DNA from: Protula sp. h YS-2021
Lineage: Eukaryota; Annelida; Polychaeta; Sabellida; Serpulidae
Reading direction: 5' to 3'
Length of the DNA stretch: 64,000 bases
Assembly: GCA_949752745.1 (NCBI GenBank)
Contig: OX457024.1
Span: forward strand, 106,727,692-106,791,691
Shown here: positions 1 to 12,189 of the stretch, in pieces
How positions within the stretch are numbered: the first letter of the stretch is position 1
How the letters are laid out: each line of letters opens with the position of its first letter
Program-made: the position numbers and the translations under genes
The notes under the pieces: model-generated
Seen by the model: the letters and a program-made list of their open reading frames with translations, nothing else
What the model was told of the DNA's origin: nothing
The model's database searches: none

Positions 1-455
1 CAGATATGCATGTATCATAGTATGAGGTTTTGCTCCTGATGCTTGTTCACTGCAAATGTGCATGTATGCATAGTAATAGGTTTTGCTTCTGATGTTTTCT
101 CACAGCAGATGTACATGTATGCATGGTATGTTGTTTTGCTTCTAACGTTTGCTTACAGTAGATATGCATGTATGCATAGTGTGATGTTTTGCTCCTAGCG
201 TTTGCTAACAGCAGATGCGCATGTGTACATAGTAATGTGTTTTGCTCCTCATCTTTTCTTACAGCAGATGTGCATGCATGCATAGTATGAGGTTTTGCTC
301 CTAACGTTTGCTTACAGCAGATGTGCATGTATGCATAGTAATAGGTATTGTTCCTGACGTTTGCTTACAGCAGATTCGCATGTATGCGCAGTATGGGGTT
401 TTGCTCCTAGCGTTTGCTTACAGCAGATGTGCATGTGTGCATAGTACTGATTAGA
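1..455. repeat. Minisatellite, ~53-bp unit
   Basis: About 8.5 copies of a 53-bp unit, each with a GCAGATGTGCATGTATGCAT-like core followed by GGTTTTGCTCCT. Copies start near 1, 53, 106, 159, 212, 265, 318, 370 and 423. The array is cut by the window edge. Small open frames here are products of the repeat. Confidence 0.9.
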
Positions 456-1769
456 CGGTTTCTAAATCCCCCTGTTTTTGAAGTTTTACTTTTATTTATT
501 TTTATCGATGTACCTGATTGGTTCCCTAAAAACCTGTAATGAGTTTTTTACCAAAAAGTGCCAGATTAATATTCATTAATATTATATTGATATTTATTCG
601 TGTTAATATTATATAGAAATTGTATTGATATTATATTGATATTCATGGATAATTTCTCAATGATCACCTATCAGGTTATTACTTCCGATCCGCCATCAAG
701 TGACGAATTATTGGAAAAATTGCTCGGTCATATTTGGCTGAATTACTCTCGACTTTGACACGGCTTTAAGAAAGATTCATATCTATACTAAAACCGCATT
801 TCACAGGCGATATCTTCAACACCTGACAAACATTAAAATTTAAAAAGCAAAACTCATTTTTGCATGCGCTCCTCAGTGACTCTAAAGCACCCCCCTCCCG
901 CGGAAACCACATGGACGCGCACACTGGCTCTCAAATAATATTAATATTTTGGACTTTTTAGTATGCCAATTGTTTTATTTGGACAAGTTTTTCTAATGAA
1001 ATTGTCATGCCATTGATATATTAGCAAACATCACAGGTTGAATTCTGTTTATAAACCATGTACATTTTCTTGGTTATGTTGACTCAACGGCTTTACTGAT
1101 TGAGCGGACTAGCACTTTTTCTCCATGCAGGCAGAGCTCGCGTAACGCCCATAAGCTGTGTTGTTTTGCTCAACCGTTACTTTGCTTTTAAATGCGCTGT
1201 GTTTAACACTTGTTATTTATTCTGAAGTCAGCTGTGTTCGTATGACTTTTAAGCATGAAAACGAAATCGTGGACGAAAAAAGGCATAAGTACAAAGTTAT
1301 GTGGTCCTAGGGCCTGTGGTGTCAGAGAAGAAGCTGAGACAAGAAAATGGATTTTTATATATAAGCCTTGAACAAGTCAAAGACTTGTCAAGTTTTAATT
1401 ATGTAAACACAAAGGCTTAAACATTTTTAACTAAATCACTTTCACTTTCAGCATGAATCTTTCCTGGGTTCTCTTATGGCCAATTTCTATTGTTGTCAAT
1501 TCTCCAAAAGAGTATTTAAAATGCTGAGGCTTTCTTATAGTTAAGTCGCCTTGAAGTATAACACAAGCAATTGTGAGATGGCGCTCTACAATCTTGTTAT
1601 TTCTGCAGATTGGTCTTTCTTGAAAAAAGTAACTTTCGATCCACTCCGATTCTCGAGTCCGATTTTCCATCCAGTTCCAGTCAAGCATTGCCTAGTTCGA
1701 GTTGATTGAGGTGAAATATTTATCAACCTTTTACATAAAAGACAAGTTACACTGGTGCAACTGTAAATT
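456..1769. other. Intergenic; AT-rich, with first copy of a dispersed repeat
   Basis: No supported gene. Positions 560-660 are AT-rich (ATTAATATT/ATTGATATT). Positions about 820-1420 resemble 11270-11775 in order and wording: CCTGACAAACATTAAAA, then GAAAACGAAATC, then GTGTCAGA, then CAAAGACTTGTCAAG. This indicates a diverged interspersed repeat. A minus-strand 85-codon open frame at 1431-1688 has no recognisable domain and I do not call it. Confidence 0.5.
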
Positions 1770-2225
1770 ATTCCTGTAGCTCACCTAGAAGTTCTGGAAA
1801 GGTGGGATGTCTGCTTGGATGACTTTGCCCTGTGACTCACCGAGAAGCTAGAAACCGTGGGATGTCAGCTGGGATGACTTTGCCCTGTGACTCCCCCAGA
1901 AGTTAAGGGACGGTGGGATGTGTACTTGGGTGCCTTTGCCCTGTGACTCACCTAGATGCTAGGAACGGCGGGATGTCTACTGGGATGACTTTGCCCTGTA
2001 ACTCATCCAGAATTTAGGGAACGGTGGGATGTCTGCTGGGATAACTTTGCCGTGCAGCCCCCAGAAGTTAAGGAACGGTGGGTCGTTTACTGGGATGACT
2101 TTGGACTGTGACTCCTCCAGAAGAGAAACAACGGTGGGATGTCTACTTGGATGACTTTGCCATATGACTCCCCCAGAAGTTAAGGAACGGTGGGTTGTCT
2201 ACTGAGATGACTCTGCCCATTGAGT
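1770..2225. repeat. Minisatellite, ~56-bp unit
   Basis: About eight degenerate copies of a 56-bp unit containing GGTGGGATGTCTACTGGGAT followed by GACTTTGCCCTGTGACTC. No coding signal. Confidence 0.88.
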
Positions 2226-3116
2226 GTAAGCTTTTCTATTGGGGAAAGTATCGTTTTATGAAACGTCCGTGATATTACAGATTGTGACCTGTTCTTCAAG
2301 CAATGGATTGCTGTTTGCAGACTCTGACAGGAGTTATTAAACGGTGGGTCAAAGATAAGCATTTTTCGACTTTAATTCAACGCATATAATGTTATGTTGT
2401 ATTAGAATCATTTCCTGTATGATGTATTTTTGTTTTTTTATGCCAAACTTTTATCGTAGTGCAATTAATAAGAGAAACAAAAATGAAATTTTATGACATT
2501 GAGGTCACTATTGACTAGTCTTAATTATATGATACATCGCTCCAGAATATTGGACAGCCTATGACAAGGGAAGTGTATTATGGCACGTTTGTCATGCGGC
2601 TATGCCTAACAAATATTCTAAGTCGTCCCAACGTCGATGTAAGGTTGAGAGGTTGATCCGACTAAAACGCAACAGTAACTCTGGTTGTACTTTGGTTGTT
2701 ATTGATCTCGACCATAGATCAACGTCTAACCAACGTCTTTGATGCGTTCGTTAGACGTTGCTTTTGGTCGCAGCATAACTTAACTTTCTCTTATGTCTAA
2801 TCAACGTCTTTGGTACAAAGCTAAATAGACGTGAGAAAATCAAGGTTGGAAGATGTCGTTCGTACAATTAAAACTCTTTTGTGTTATTGCTCACCGGAAA
2901 TGGCAGCCATGACAGTTCACTTGAAAGTAGACCGAAACGAGGACGTCAGATATGAGTATTTCAAGAGCACACAAGCTTTTCCCAACCAGCTTCTGAGAAA
3001 TATCGTATAAAACGTCGTTTTTCCGACGTCTGTGCAACGCCTGGAAGAAGATGTTGTTTCAAGTTCCACATAAAAAATTATGGTACATTATATTCAAATA
3101 TCTGTTATGTTTATGT
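2226..3116. other. Intergenic, no gene seen
   Basis: Unique-looking sequence. Scattered short GACGTT/AACGTC inverted motifs at 2630-3050 may be an old DNA-transposon remnant, but I could not define ends. Confidence 0.4.
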
Positions 3117-3330
3117 TATAAGGCCAGGCATGTCTTCCCCATATGTTCTGCTCCATAAGGTCAGGCATGCGTTACCATATGTTCTGCTCCATAAGGTCAG
3201 GCATGCTTCACCATATGTTCTGCTCCATAAGGTCAGGCATGCGTCACCATATGTTCTCCTCCATAAGGTCAGGCATGCTTCACCATATGTTCTCCTCCAT
3301 AAGGTCAGGCAAGCCTTCACAATAGGCATA
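3117..3330. repeat. Minisatellite, 36-bp unit
   Basis: About six copies of a 36-bp unit with CCATATGTTCTGCTCCATAA followed by GGTCAGGCATGC. Thirty-six is a multiple of three, so frames stay open on both strands without being genes. Confidence 0.92.
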
Positions 3331-3606
3331 TATCACAAGATAAGGCATACCTTCACCATGTGGCTGTTATTTAGACAGAACCTTGACTTGATATGTTGTT
3401 GGATTTTCGCTGTTGAAGTGGGCCCAGGGAGAGGGATGGGAGGGGAGGAGGAGTGGGCCCAGAGAGAGGGATGGGATGGGACGACGAGCGAGCCCAGGGA
3501 TGGTAGGGGAGGAGGCATGGGCCGGGGGAACCCAGATGATATTAGATTATGGAGAAAAAAAATTGCAAAGTTAAATGGCAGTTCATGAATAGCGACACCA
3601 GAGGTC

Positions 3607-3806
3607 GTATTCACAAAAGTTAACTATACAGCTAACTGATTCCGTTAACTGCTCCTCTAGCGACAACAACAGTCGAAACTAAATGAATAAATTCACCCTG
3701 TTTAATAAACATACATTCTGAAAAATTGCTTGTTTGGTACAGACAGATTAACCGATCATTCGCTTGTTGGAATACAGTTAACTGTGCAGTTAACTTTTGT
3801 GAATAC
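3607..3806. mobile_element. MITE-like element with terminal inverted repeats
   Basis: Ends GTATTCACAAAAGTTAACT and AGTTAACTTTTGTGAATAC are exact reverse complements (19 bp), 200 bp apart. The interior is non-coding and rich in GTTAAC. This fits a small non-autonomous DNA transposon. I could not define a clear target-site duplication. Confidence 0.7.
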
Positions 3807-4082
3807 CGGGGCAGATGCTTAAGTTAAGGAATTACTGAGCATTGATCTGAATTCTATACGCGTCGAGAAACCCGAGGCTGGTTTTTATTAGAACAATAGG
3901 TTTTAGAACGCAGGTCTAAAGGACCTCCGCAGTGTTTAGTGTGTGGGTGCCTTGGGGTCAATGATGCGTGGAAACAGGTGAAAGAATGGGCATTCAAAAC
4001 AGCAAAAAAAAAAAAAAAAAAAAAAATACATAGACAACAATCACTGTGAATATTGTATGGTGGCCCACCTGACTGCCATTGC

Positions 4083-4325
4083 ACCATCGATACGGACACC
4101 GTTTTGAGGCCGCTCTGTCTACGGACACCGTTTCCGGGCCGCCATATCTACGGACACCATTTTAAGACCACCATGTCTACGGACACCATTTCGGGGCAGC
4201 CATGTCTACGGACACCATTTGGAGGCCGCTGTATGTACGGACACCGTTTTGAGATCGCTCTATCTACGGACACCGTTTCGAGGCCGCTGTATGTACGGAC
4301 ACCGTTTCGAGACCGCTGTGTGCGG
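4083..4325. repeat. Minisatellite, ~29-32-bp unit
   Basis: About eight copies of a unit containing CTACGGACACCGTTT followed by a CGAGGCCGCTGT-like stretch. The 136-codon open frame across it follows from the repeat. Confidence 0.88.
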
Positions 4326-5239
4326 AATGGGTTGAAATGTCGTTTGTGCATCATTGCCTTTTTAACATGGTCGTTCAACATCGTGGTGCACATGGTGGTG
4401 CAAGTGGTGGTGCAAATGGGGAAACTGAAAATTAAATGCTATTTTCAATGTGTAAATCCATAAAATAATTCATATTGAAACATTTTGTGGTGACGTCAGC
4501 ATAGCTTTTAAATAAAGACAAATAGAATAAAGAGGAAGAATAAAACAATATGGAGAGCCTTTTCAGACTCGTGAAAAACAAACACACTGGAAGAATTCGA
4601 GAGATCCTGCCTCTCCCTCGAGCCGTTACGTCTGCAGTGAATGCGAGGATGCCACTTTGACGTTGTCACAACGCTAGCGTATTTGTCGGGCCCCATACTC
4701 AGCGTCGTTTGGTAATTCAGTGAAATGGCACTGCTGGTTTTTTTTGTTCTTTTTTAAACAAAGTGGTAATGGAATCCCCCCGATAAATAATGCACATCTT
4801 TGATGACCTTGACTGAATGCTGTTGCCTGGAGGGGTGCCTTGTTTTTATTTCAAATTCAATCCGGGTCACCGAAACTTCAGAAAAACCTCTTTCAACATG
4901 ATGAAATATTACTGAAGCCCCCCCCCCCTTTCCCACCCTTTCTTCATTAACTCAGGTTTTATTAATTTAGTTCCTGGAACGGCCAAATCAGATTTCCTAC
5001 CCTGGAAATAAGTTTGTGTGAGTGCGATGCCAAGTGAAGCCCAAATGGGGGTGGGGATGGTTGGGGGAGGGGGCTGGCGGGCGGGGGGGGGGGGGGGTGG
5101 GGGAGGAAGCTCCGCCTCTTTGTTAAACAGCAACTCCAAGGTTTTTGCTTGAAGAATCCCAGGGCTGGAATTTTCATGACCAATGACAGAAGTAAGAAGA
5201 AATGTTTAGTTGTGTATGAGATATTAGACATGAAACAGG
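4326..5239. other. Intergenic, homopolymer-rich
   Basis: No gene signal. Contains a C run near 4919-4928 and a G run near 5083-5097. Confidence 0.45.
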
Positions 5240-5400
5240 AAAGATGCCTTGAGCCAGGAACATATCGCGAAACAGTAACATATCTTGACTTATGAGGATG
5301 TTTTAACTTCTGAACATATCTTGAGCCAGGAACATATCTTGATCCAGGAACACGTCTTGAGCCAGGAACATGTCTTGAGCCAGGAATGTGTCTTGAACTC
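5240..5400. repeat. Minisatellite, ~18-bp unit
   Basis: Repeated GAGCCAGGAACATATCTT-like 18-mers, about seven copies including degenerate ones. Confidence 0.8.
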
Positions 5401-5775
5401 TCAGACTGATACGTAACATGAGTCAGTTCTATAGTTAAAGCCTAGTTTTGTAGTGTAAGCGTCTGAAAAGAGGCCAGCAAGAGACCGCATATTTAGGCAA
5501 CCACACCCACCGGATCATCTAGTCAATATATTTGTGAACAATGGGACTATTTTACCCTCCCCTCGTCACCTCACCCCCGTCGTCACCTCATCCCCCTCGT
5601 CACCTCACCCTCCCCCCCCCCCCGCCCCTCGTCGCCTCACCTCCCTCCCAAAAATACCACACGAAAATGTGTGACGTTACCATATCGAAACAACAAGCGT
5701 GCGTATAAATTCAATTGAAGCCTGAGATTAGAACGATGGATTCGAAACAAATGCGTGAATGACATCCCTAATCAC

Positions 5776-5840
5776 TGGCAGCTGCATGGCAACAGCTGCA
5801 TGGCAACAGCTGCACGGCAACAGCTGCATGGCAACAGTGC
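5776..5840. repeat. Short tandem repeat, 14-bp unit
   Basis: Four copies of CAGCTGCATGGCAA. CAGCTG is palindromic and an E-box core. Confidence 0.85.
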
Positions 5841-5929
5841 AGCTGGAATTTTTATGATGTTACAGAGCACGATTGAATAAATTGTACCTTAAGAAGGAAC
5901 TTATGGTCAGGTGAAACTCGAGCCGTCCT

Positions 5930-6210
5930 GTAAATTCTCAAAGGACCCACTTCCGTACAGAATAACCTGTCATACCGTACCTGATTGAGGGCAGCCACGA
6001 TAACCTCCCATACAGAATAACCTGCCATGCCGTACCTGATTGAGGGCAGCCACGATAACCTGCTATTCAAAGAGCAGGCACAATAACCTTCCATTTTGAG
6101 AGTAGCTCCAATAACCTTCCATTATAACAGTAGCCCCACTAATTTCCCATTCCGAAGGTAGCAACAATCACCTCCCATTCCAAGAGCAGGCACAAAAACT
6201 TTCCATTGAT
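5930..6210. repeat. Degenerate tandem repeat
   Basis: Two close copies of a ~55-bp unit (ACAGAATAACCTGCCATGCC, then GTACCTGATTGAGGGCAGCC), followed by looser ~37-bp units around CCTCCCATTCCAAGAGCAGG. Confidence 0.7.
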
Positions 6211-7295
6211 GTAAACGTTTTGAAGTAAAGATTATCGGAAGCATTCCCAGCTTCCCAATTGTTTTATTATTTATTTATTTATTTTATTATAAGTTGTTTT
6301 TACTTACCTTATATTATTTTCTTAGTGTTTTTTTTTTTGGGGGGGGGGATTTGTGTTCTAACGCAAAATCATATTATTAATATCGGTGTGTGCATGGGTG
6401 TGTAAATGTTTCCGACTGGAGGGGTAGGGGTGGGGTGGGTGTAGGGGAGGGGGGCCGTTCGACCCATTCGTTTGTGGCTGTGTGTGTGTTGCAAGCGGAG
6501 ACGATTTCAGTAATTCCGGAAAAAAATCATACCGCCATGGCGAGGTACACCTCGTTTATCCCAACCCCCCCCCCCATTCCTCCCTCCTCTCCTCCCCGCC
6601 CCTGGTGAGTAGGTTTAACTGTACCTAAGTGCCATTGGTTAATTTACAGCTTGAGCGACATATGATAGAATTTAATTAGCACGTTTTGCCCTGGAGTTTT
6701 TGTGACAACAGTCGCACATCGTTCTCACTGCAGCGCGCCTTCCTGCGGAGAGTGAGGGAAGGACACACACAGACCACAAGCGTCAAGCGCTAACGCCAAT
6801 CGAAAATGAATTTTAAACAAGATTTGGCGCCAGAAAGGATATTTACTTTTGAGTTTGTAGACAAAAGAAATGTGTGAGTATGCTTTCAAAAATGTTCGGT
6901 TTCGTAAAATGCCACTGTTGATGGGGGTGTTGGGGAGAGAGGGGAAGGGGGAGAGGGGACATTATAGATATCAGCTGCGTAGCTTTGAATAGCTTCATAA
7001 TTTTTGTTCAGTATTTTTAAAATAAGCCAAAGTCTGTGTGGAGGGTACTGTCACGCAGAGTTGTCTATACTATGGCTGTCGCTGCCTAGGTAGCTATTTT
7101 AGCCTAACATTATTCCAGCGTCTATGCAACGTCAGGAGACAGGCGTCATTTTGGCTTCCATTTGTAACCACCACCCATCGTTGATTATACGACGGATAAT
7201 CGACGTCTATCCCACATCGGATTCCTGAAAAGTGAACGTTAAATCATATGTCTAGATTACTCTGTATTCAATTCTGTTATCTTTGTTATGTTCTT
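6211..7295. other. Intergenic; G-rich blocks and DNA-transposon-like traces
   Basis: No gene signal. G-rich stretches lie at 6340-6470 and 6915-6960, C-rich at 6560-6605. Positions 7100-7250 share wording with 9320-9400 (GGCTTCCAT, later CGTTGAT/CATTGAT and GATGTCC-like pieces), suggesting an old dispersed element. Confidence 0.4.
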
Positions 7296-8400
7296 TGATT
7301 GTGCGAGGCAGTCTTTGTGAGGCTGTCTGTTTGAGGCTGTCTGTTTGTGTGAGACTGTCTGTGTGAGGCTGTATGTTTGGGTAAGGCAATCTGTCTCTGT
7401 GAGACTGTCTGTGTGAGACTGTGTGAGGCTATCTGTTTGTGTGAGGCTGGCTGTGTGAGGCTCTCTCTGTGAGACAGTCTGTGTGAGGCTGTCTGTTTGT
7501 GTGAGACAGTATGTGTGAGGCTGTCTGTTTGTGTGAGACAGTCTGTATGAGACTGTCTGTCTCTGTGAGACTGTCGATGTGAGGCTGTCTGTGTGAGACA
7601 GTCTGTGTGAGGCTATATGTTTGTGTGAGACTGTCTGTGTGAGGCTGTCTGTTTGTGTGAGACAGTATGTGTGAGGCTGGCTGTTTGTGTGAGACAGGCT
7701 GTGTGAGGCTGTCTGTTTATGTGAGACAGTCTGTGTGAGGCTGTCTGTTTGTGTGAGACAGTCTGTGTGAGGCTGTCTGTTTGTGTGAGACAGTCTGTGT
7801 GAGGCTGTCTGTTTGTGTGAGACAGTCTGTGTGAGGCTGACTATTTGTGTGAGACAGTCTGTCTCTGTGAGACTGTCTTTGTGATTCTGTGTGAGGCTGT
7901 CTGTTTGTGTGAGACAGTATGTGTGAGGCTGGCTGTTTGTGTGAGACAGGCTGTGTGAGGCTGTCTGTTTATGTGAGACAGTCTGTGTGAGGCTATCTGT
8001 TTGTGTGAGGCTGGCTGTGTGAGGCTCTCTCTGTGAGACAGTCTGTGTGAGGCTGTCTGTTTGTGTGAGACAGTCTGTGTGAGGCTGTCTGTCTCTGTGA
8101 GACCGTCTGTGTGAGGCTGTCTGCGTGAAGCTGGCTGTGTGAGGCTGTCTGTTTGTGTGAGACAGTCTGTGTGAGGCTGTCTGTCTCTGTGAGACCGTCT
8201 GTGTGAGGCTGTCTGCGTGAAGCTGGCTGTGTGAGGCTGTCTGTTTGTGTGAGACAGTCTGTGTGAGGCTGTCTGTCTCTGTGAGACTGTCTGTGTGAGG
8301 CTGGCTGTGTGAGACAGTCTGTGTGAGACTGCCTGTTTGTCTGAGACAGTCTGTGTGAGGCTGTGTGAGGCTATCTGTTTGTGTGAAGCAGTCTGTCGGA
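7296..8400. repeat. Large minisatellite, ~32-bp unit
   Basis: About 1.1 kb of GACAGTCTGTGTGAGGCTGT followed by CTGTTTGTGTGA, with shorter variants. A 423-codon minus-strand open frame (QTDSLTQTVSHKQTASH-like) is a by-product of stop-free repeat units: it has no domain, no splice context, and overlapping open frames. Confidence 0.92.
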
Positions 8401-8799
8401 GGGACTGCGTGCTCTATGTTGTGTGTAGAGATAATGTAAGAAAAGAAAAGATAAAAGAAATAGATATAAATAGATGTAAATGGATGTTTGAATAGCATTT
8501 GGGAGACAAACTTGAATGTGCTTATCAAATGTGAGAGGTGTGCGAAGTGCGGGCAAGCGCGATGTTACGTTTAATACGTCACAGAAACAGTATCCAGATG
8601 TTGATCCAGATGTTGTTTTTATTCAAGAATTGCACACAATTGACAAAGATGAGGAAGTATTAACGATCTCTTGACGAAACTCTGCAAAACAGCCCTTACA
8701 ACCAAATTAAAAATTAAAATTGAAAATAAAATAACAGTAAAGAATACGACCTGAATATTTGACTTTTAAGCCTCTAGGGCCCTGCTTTGGAAAGTGAGA

Positions 8800-9050
8800 G
8801 GACTTCGAAACAGTGTGCTTATGCCATTTTAGGAGGAGATTTCAATATCGTAATACAATCCTGAAGTCAATAAATGGGGAGAAATAATACTGCTAAAAAT
8901 CATGGAGGAAATTATCGGACAGATCTGGCGAGCCAGTAATAAAAATAGAGCAAGTTTTACTTGGTCACAACCAAATCTAAATGTTAAATGTAGGTTGGAT
9001 TAGTTTTTGATTAAAAAAATTCCACGGAAAAAAATTCCACGGAAAAAATA
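8800..9050 (+). pseudogene. Decayed LINE endonuclease fragment
   Basis: Conceptual + strand translation gives AILGGDFNIV near 8823, matching the GGDFN box of APE-type LINE endonucleases. Further on, SFTWSQPNLNVKCRLD is followed by a stop and FLIKK, matching the TWS..RLD.FLIK box in the LINE at 27.4-28.0 kb. Stops and frame breaks show it is dead. Confidence 0.7.
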
Positions 9051-9416
9051 ATAACCAGATACGACCTTTTACCGTGCGTCAGACCGATCACAAAATCTTT
9101 CCACGTGAAATGACTTTTGATGAGGATGGAGATTACAAGATTAAGTCCAAAATTTAATTAAAGCCGTTTGGGAGCTGGGACAAAGTAATGAAGCTGTTAG
9201 TTCGATTATGTAAACTTTAACATCCAAACTTTTACAATTAACCATAATATACATAGGGTTGATACAGTGTCCATTCTCGTTAAAATTAATAGATAAAAAA
9301 ATAAATAAAACATCGGAATGTCGTTTTTCGGCTTCCATAAACAACCATAACCCGCATTGATCTAGTGTTGGGTGCGATGTCTGTCCGATGTCCAATGTTT
9401 TCCGGGACGGGATAGG

Positions 9417-9805
9417 ACCAGTCCACAAATGGGACCACTCCACAAATGGGACCAGTCCACAAATGGGACCACTCCACAAATGGGACCAGTCCACAAATGA
9501 GACCACTCCACAAATGGGACCACTCCACAAATGGGACCACTCCACAAATGGGACCAGTCCACAAATGAGACCACTCCACAAATGGGACCAGTCCACAAAC
9601 GGGGCCACTCCACAAATGGGACCAGTCTACAAATGAGACCACCCCACAAATGGGACCAGTCCACAAATGGGACCAGATTACAAATGGGACCAGTCTACAA
9701 ATGGGACCACTCCACAAATGGGACCAGTCCATAAATGGGACCATTAAAAAATGAAACCAGTCCACAAATGGAACCAGTCCACAAAGAACCACTTCACAAA
9801 TACGG
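9417..9805. repeat. Minisatellite, 17-bp unit
   Basis: About 22 copies of GGGACCACTCCACAAAT / GGGACCAGTCCACAAAT. Open frames occur in several frames on both strands and none is a gene. Confidence 0.94.
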
Positions 9806-10088
9806 ACGCCTCTCAGTAGTGTCACGAACCACTTTACAAACACGTCCACGACCACATTTTAATGGTATCACGGACCACTTCGCAAAAAAGGAAAAAAAAA
9901 TGACATGGTATATATACTGCCCAGTGAGTGTCAATACTGCCCAGCGAGGTGTCAATACTGCCCAGAGACAGAGACGTGTGTGATCTTTTAAGCACTTCAT
10001 AATATGCATAAAAGCACCATCGTGACGTTCACTTCTAGGTTATATGACGTCATACAGTAATCACCCGGCCGTAACGCTGCTGTTTCAG
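9806..10088. other. Intergenic with short repeat
   Basis: Three copies of a TCAATACTGCCCAG-type 20-mer at 9912-9965. The end of this stretch may be the 3' end of an intron (TTTCAG at 10083-10088). Confidence 0.45.
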
Positions 10089-10190
10089 GTCTCGCTGCAA
10101 CAGCTACACTCTACGCTTCGGCTACGATGACAACTGCAGCCAGTGCAAGAAGATAGCTCATCGAAAAGCCAACAGGTGCCGCCACTGCAG
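10089..10190 (+). CDS. Candidate internal exon, Cys-rich peptide
   Basis: A 102-nt segment lies between a TTTCAG acceptor and a CAG/GTGTGT donor. Only one of three frames is open. It has high-complexity codon use unlike the neighbouring repeats and encodes a Cys-rich peptide with pairs CSQC and CRHC spaced C-x2-C-x10-C-x2-C, a zinc-ribbon-like pattern, plus one upstream Cys. Phase is 1 in and 2 out, and the length divides by three. I do not recognise the parent protein, and I find no partner exon nearby on this strand, so it may belong to a gene with very long introns or be an exon relic. Confidence 0.45.
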
Positions 10191-10744
10191 GTGTGTTATT
10201 GTTTATTTTGTACTCTCGTGTAACTCTCGTGTGTTCGTGTGAAGCGAAGCTGTTGAGTGATCCGACGCTATGTTGCGAGCAGTCACCGATTAGTCGTATA
10301 CAGATCGGGTTCGTTCGCCTTACCGCTGCCTGAAGGACACGCTGCTGGGCTAGTGTGAGTTTTAGGGGCCTCTAAGGTAGCGCTGTCCATAAGGTAAGGC
10401 TATCCACGTGGGAAAAGTCCTCCCTTGTGAGCGCTGCTACAGTCCCAGCTGTCAGGAGCTTTGAACGTTTTCGAAGCTCCGATGGCCCCTTCAACCGGCT
10501 TTGGCAGTTTTGAATGTTGTCGTACTAGAAAATCGCCGCAAACGTTTCTGCAAGCCAAATTAAGTCGCAGAATTTTGGTCGCTCAAAGAACTTTAAGTCG
10601 CTGCTCCACAATCTGCAAAAGGATGATTTATATATAGCAGGAGTTCCACGGGGTGGCCACTTGGTACAAGACGCGATATAGCGTCATGGCGAAATGGCGA
10701 CAAGATGTCTAGGGTGGGCATTACGCGTGTACACTGTCGACCAA
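10191..10744. other. Non-coding, unique-looking
   Basis: No repeat or gene signal that I can support. If the 10089-10190 exon is real, this is intron. Confidence 0.4.
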
Positions 10745-10920
10745 GAGTGCTGCATTACACTCCTGCTGCAGGGCGTGTGAATACGTTCTTTTTCAGGGAA
10801 AGTGCTGCATTACACTCCTGCTGCGGGGCGTGTGGGTACTTTCTTTTTCAGGGAAAGTGCTGCATTACACTCCTGCTGCTGGGCTTGTGAGTACTTTTTC
10901 AGGGAAGAGTGCTGCGTTAC
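10745..10920. repeat. Tandem repeat, ~55-bp unit, 3 copies
   Basis: Three copies of AGTGCTGCATTACACTCCTG plus CTGC..GGGC.TGTG and a TTTTTCAGGGAA tail. Confidence 0.85.
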
Positions 10921-12189
10921 GTTAGAAAAGAGTTAAAAGAGTGAGTCTAATTTCTGCGCCTGATTTTTCATATTTTCCCGAATCGTCACCCGTTGTTGTC
11001 CAACAGCCAACCCCCCTCCCCCCTCCCCCTCCCCCTCCCCGCCCCTACGGCGGTTCGGTCTGTTGTGCATAACACCTTTTTACTCCCCAGATCCACTGGG
11101 GATTCCGTGAAAATAGTACTCATGAAGTGAGGAACTAGTTTTTAAATATCCGTCCGCTCCGTATTTATACATTACCCATAGATCTGCCAGAGGTAATCAG
11201 ACAGAAGGCAAAAATAATGCAAAGCAGAAGAAAAAGACGTTCTAAACTAGAAGCTCATTCCGCTAGCGAAATGTTAAACACTTGACAAAAATTAAAACGC
11301 AAAAATACTTCCTTCAGTGGGTTATTTCTTGAATAATATATTGCAAACAACACAGCTTGAATACGTCTTATACGCCGAGCAGTGTTTGGTTGTTGTTGAC
11401 TTAAAGTTTTATTGACTGATCAGGTATACGCCTTGTTATCTATTTACGCAGTGAGAGCTCGCACAAAGCTCACTGAGCAAATGTGTATTCTGTGCTATCG
11501 TTAAATGCTACGCATTTACTTGCAAAAAATACTCTCTTTTCACATGGCGTTTTAATAAAGAAAACGAAATCAAAGACGAAAATAAAAAGTGACATGCACA
11601 TGTTCAGATCAAGCTCTTCATAAGTCCCAAGTTTCATGGTCGTAGGGCCCATAGTGTCAGACAAGAAGACACAAAAAATCGGAAAAACTGTCAGGAAGAA
11701 AAAAAGGACGAATTTTGCTCGCACAATTTCATATAACCCTTGCAAGCCAAAGGCTTGTCAAGTGTTAATTATTGACAGTTTTTATGATGTGCTTCGGTGA
11801 AAAAAAAATTATTTTAAAAAATTGAACGAGATGAACTGCCCTCTTTGTTACTCGTGGCTGCGTGTGATGAAAAAAAATATCTGACCTGCTTTTTCTGAAA
11901 TTCGTTGCTGCCCAACAGCAAACCTCCACGGCGTTTCGGTATATTATGTATAACGTCTTTTTACTCCGCAGACCCACTGGGGATTCCGCGAGAAAAATAT
12001 TCATAAAAAGGGACTACTTTTTAAAATATCCATCCGCTCCGTTTTTGTACATAACAGAAAGATCTCCTCAGAGGTCAGCTGTTTTATAACAACGTCTGAA
12101 AAGTGCTTCGTTTTGGCGTAGGGATAGAACGAGTCTCTGTTCTGCTCTTTATTTTCCTTTGCGCTGATTCTCCTAAATCTCCAGATCTG
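10921..12189. other. Intergenic; second copy of dispersed repeat and an internal duplicate
   Basis: Positions 11270-11775 parallel 820-1420 (see that entry). Positions 11070-11200 and 11930-12075 share CTTTTTACTCC, CCACTGGGGATTCCG and ATCC.TCCGCTCCGT, so a ~140-bp segment is present twice. No gene. Confidence 0.5.

Noticed and set aside
1431..1688. 85-codon minus-strand open frame
   Set aside because: Normal-looking composition but no domain, no splice or poly(A) context; insufficient support.
7257..8528. 423-codon minus-strand open frame rich in Gln/Thr/Ser/His
   Set aside because: Lies entirely on a 32-bp minisatellite; other frames are open as well and no domain or splice context exists.
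9417..9805. CRISPR-like array
   Set aside because: Contiguous 17-bp repeats without unique spacers, in an animal genome.
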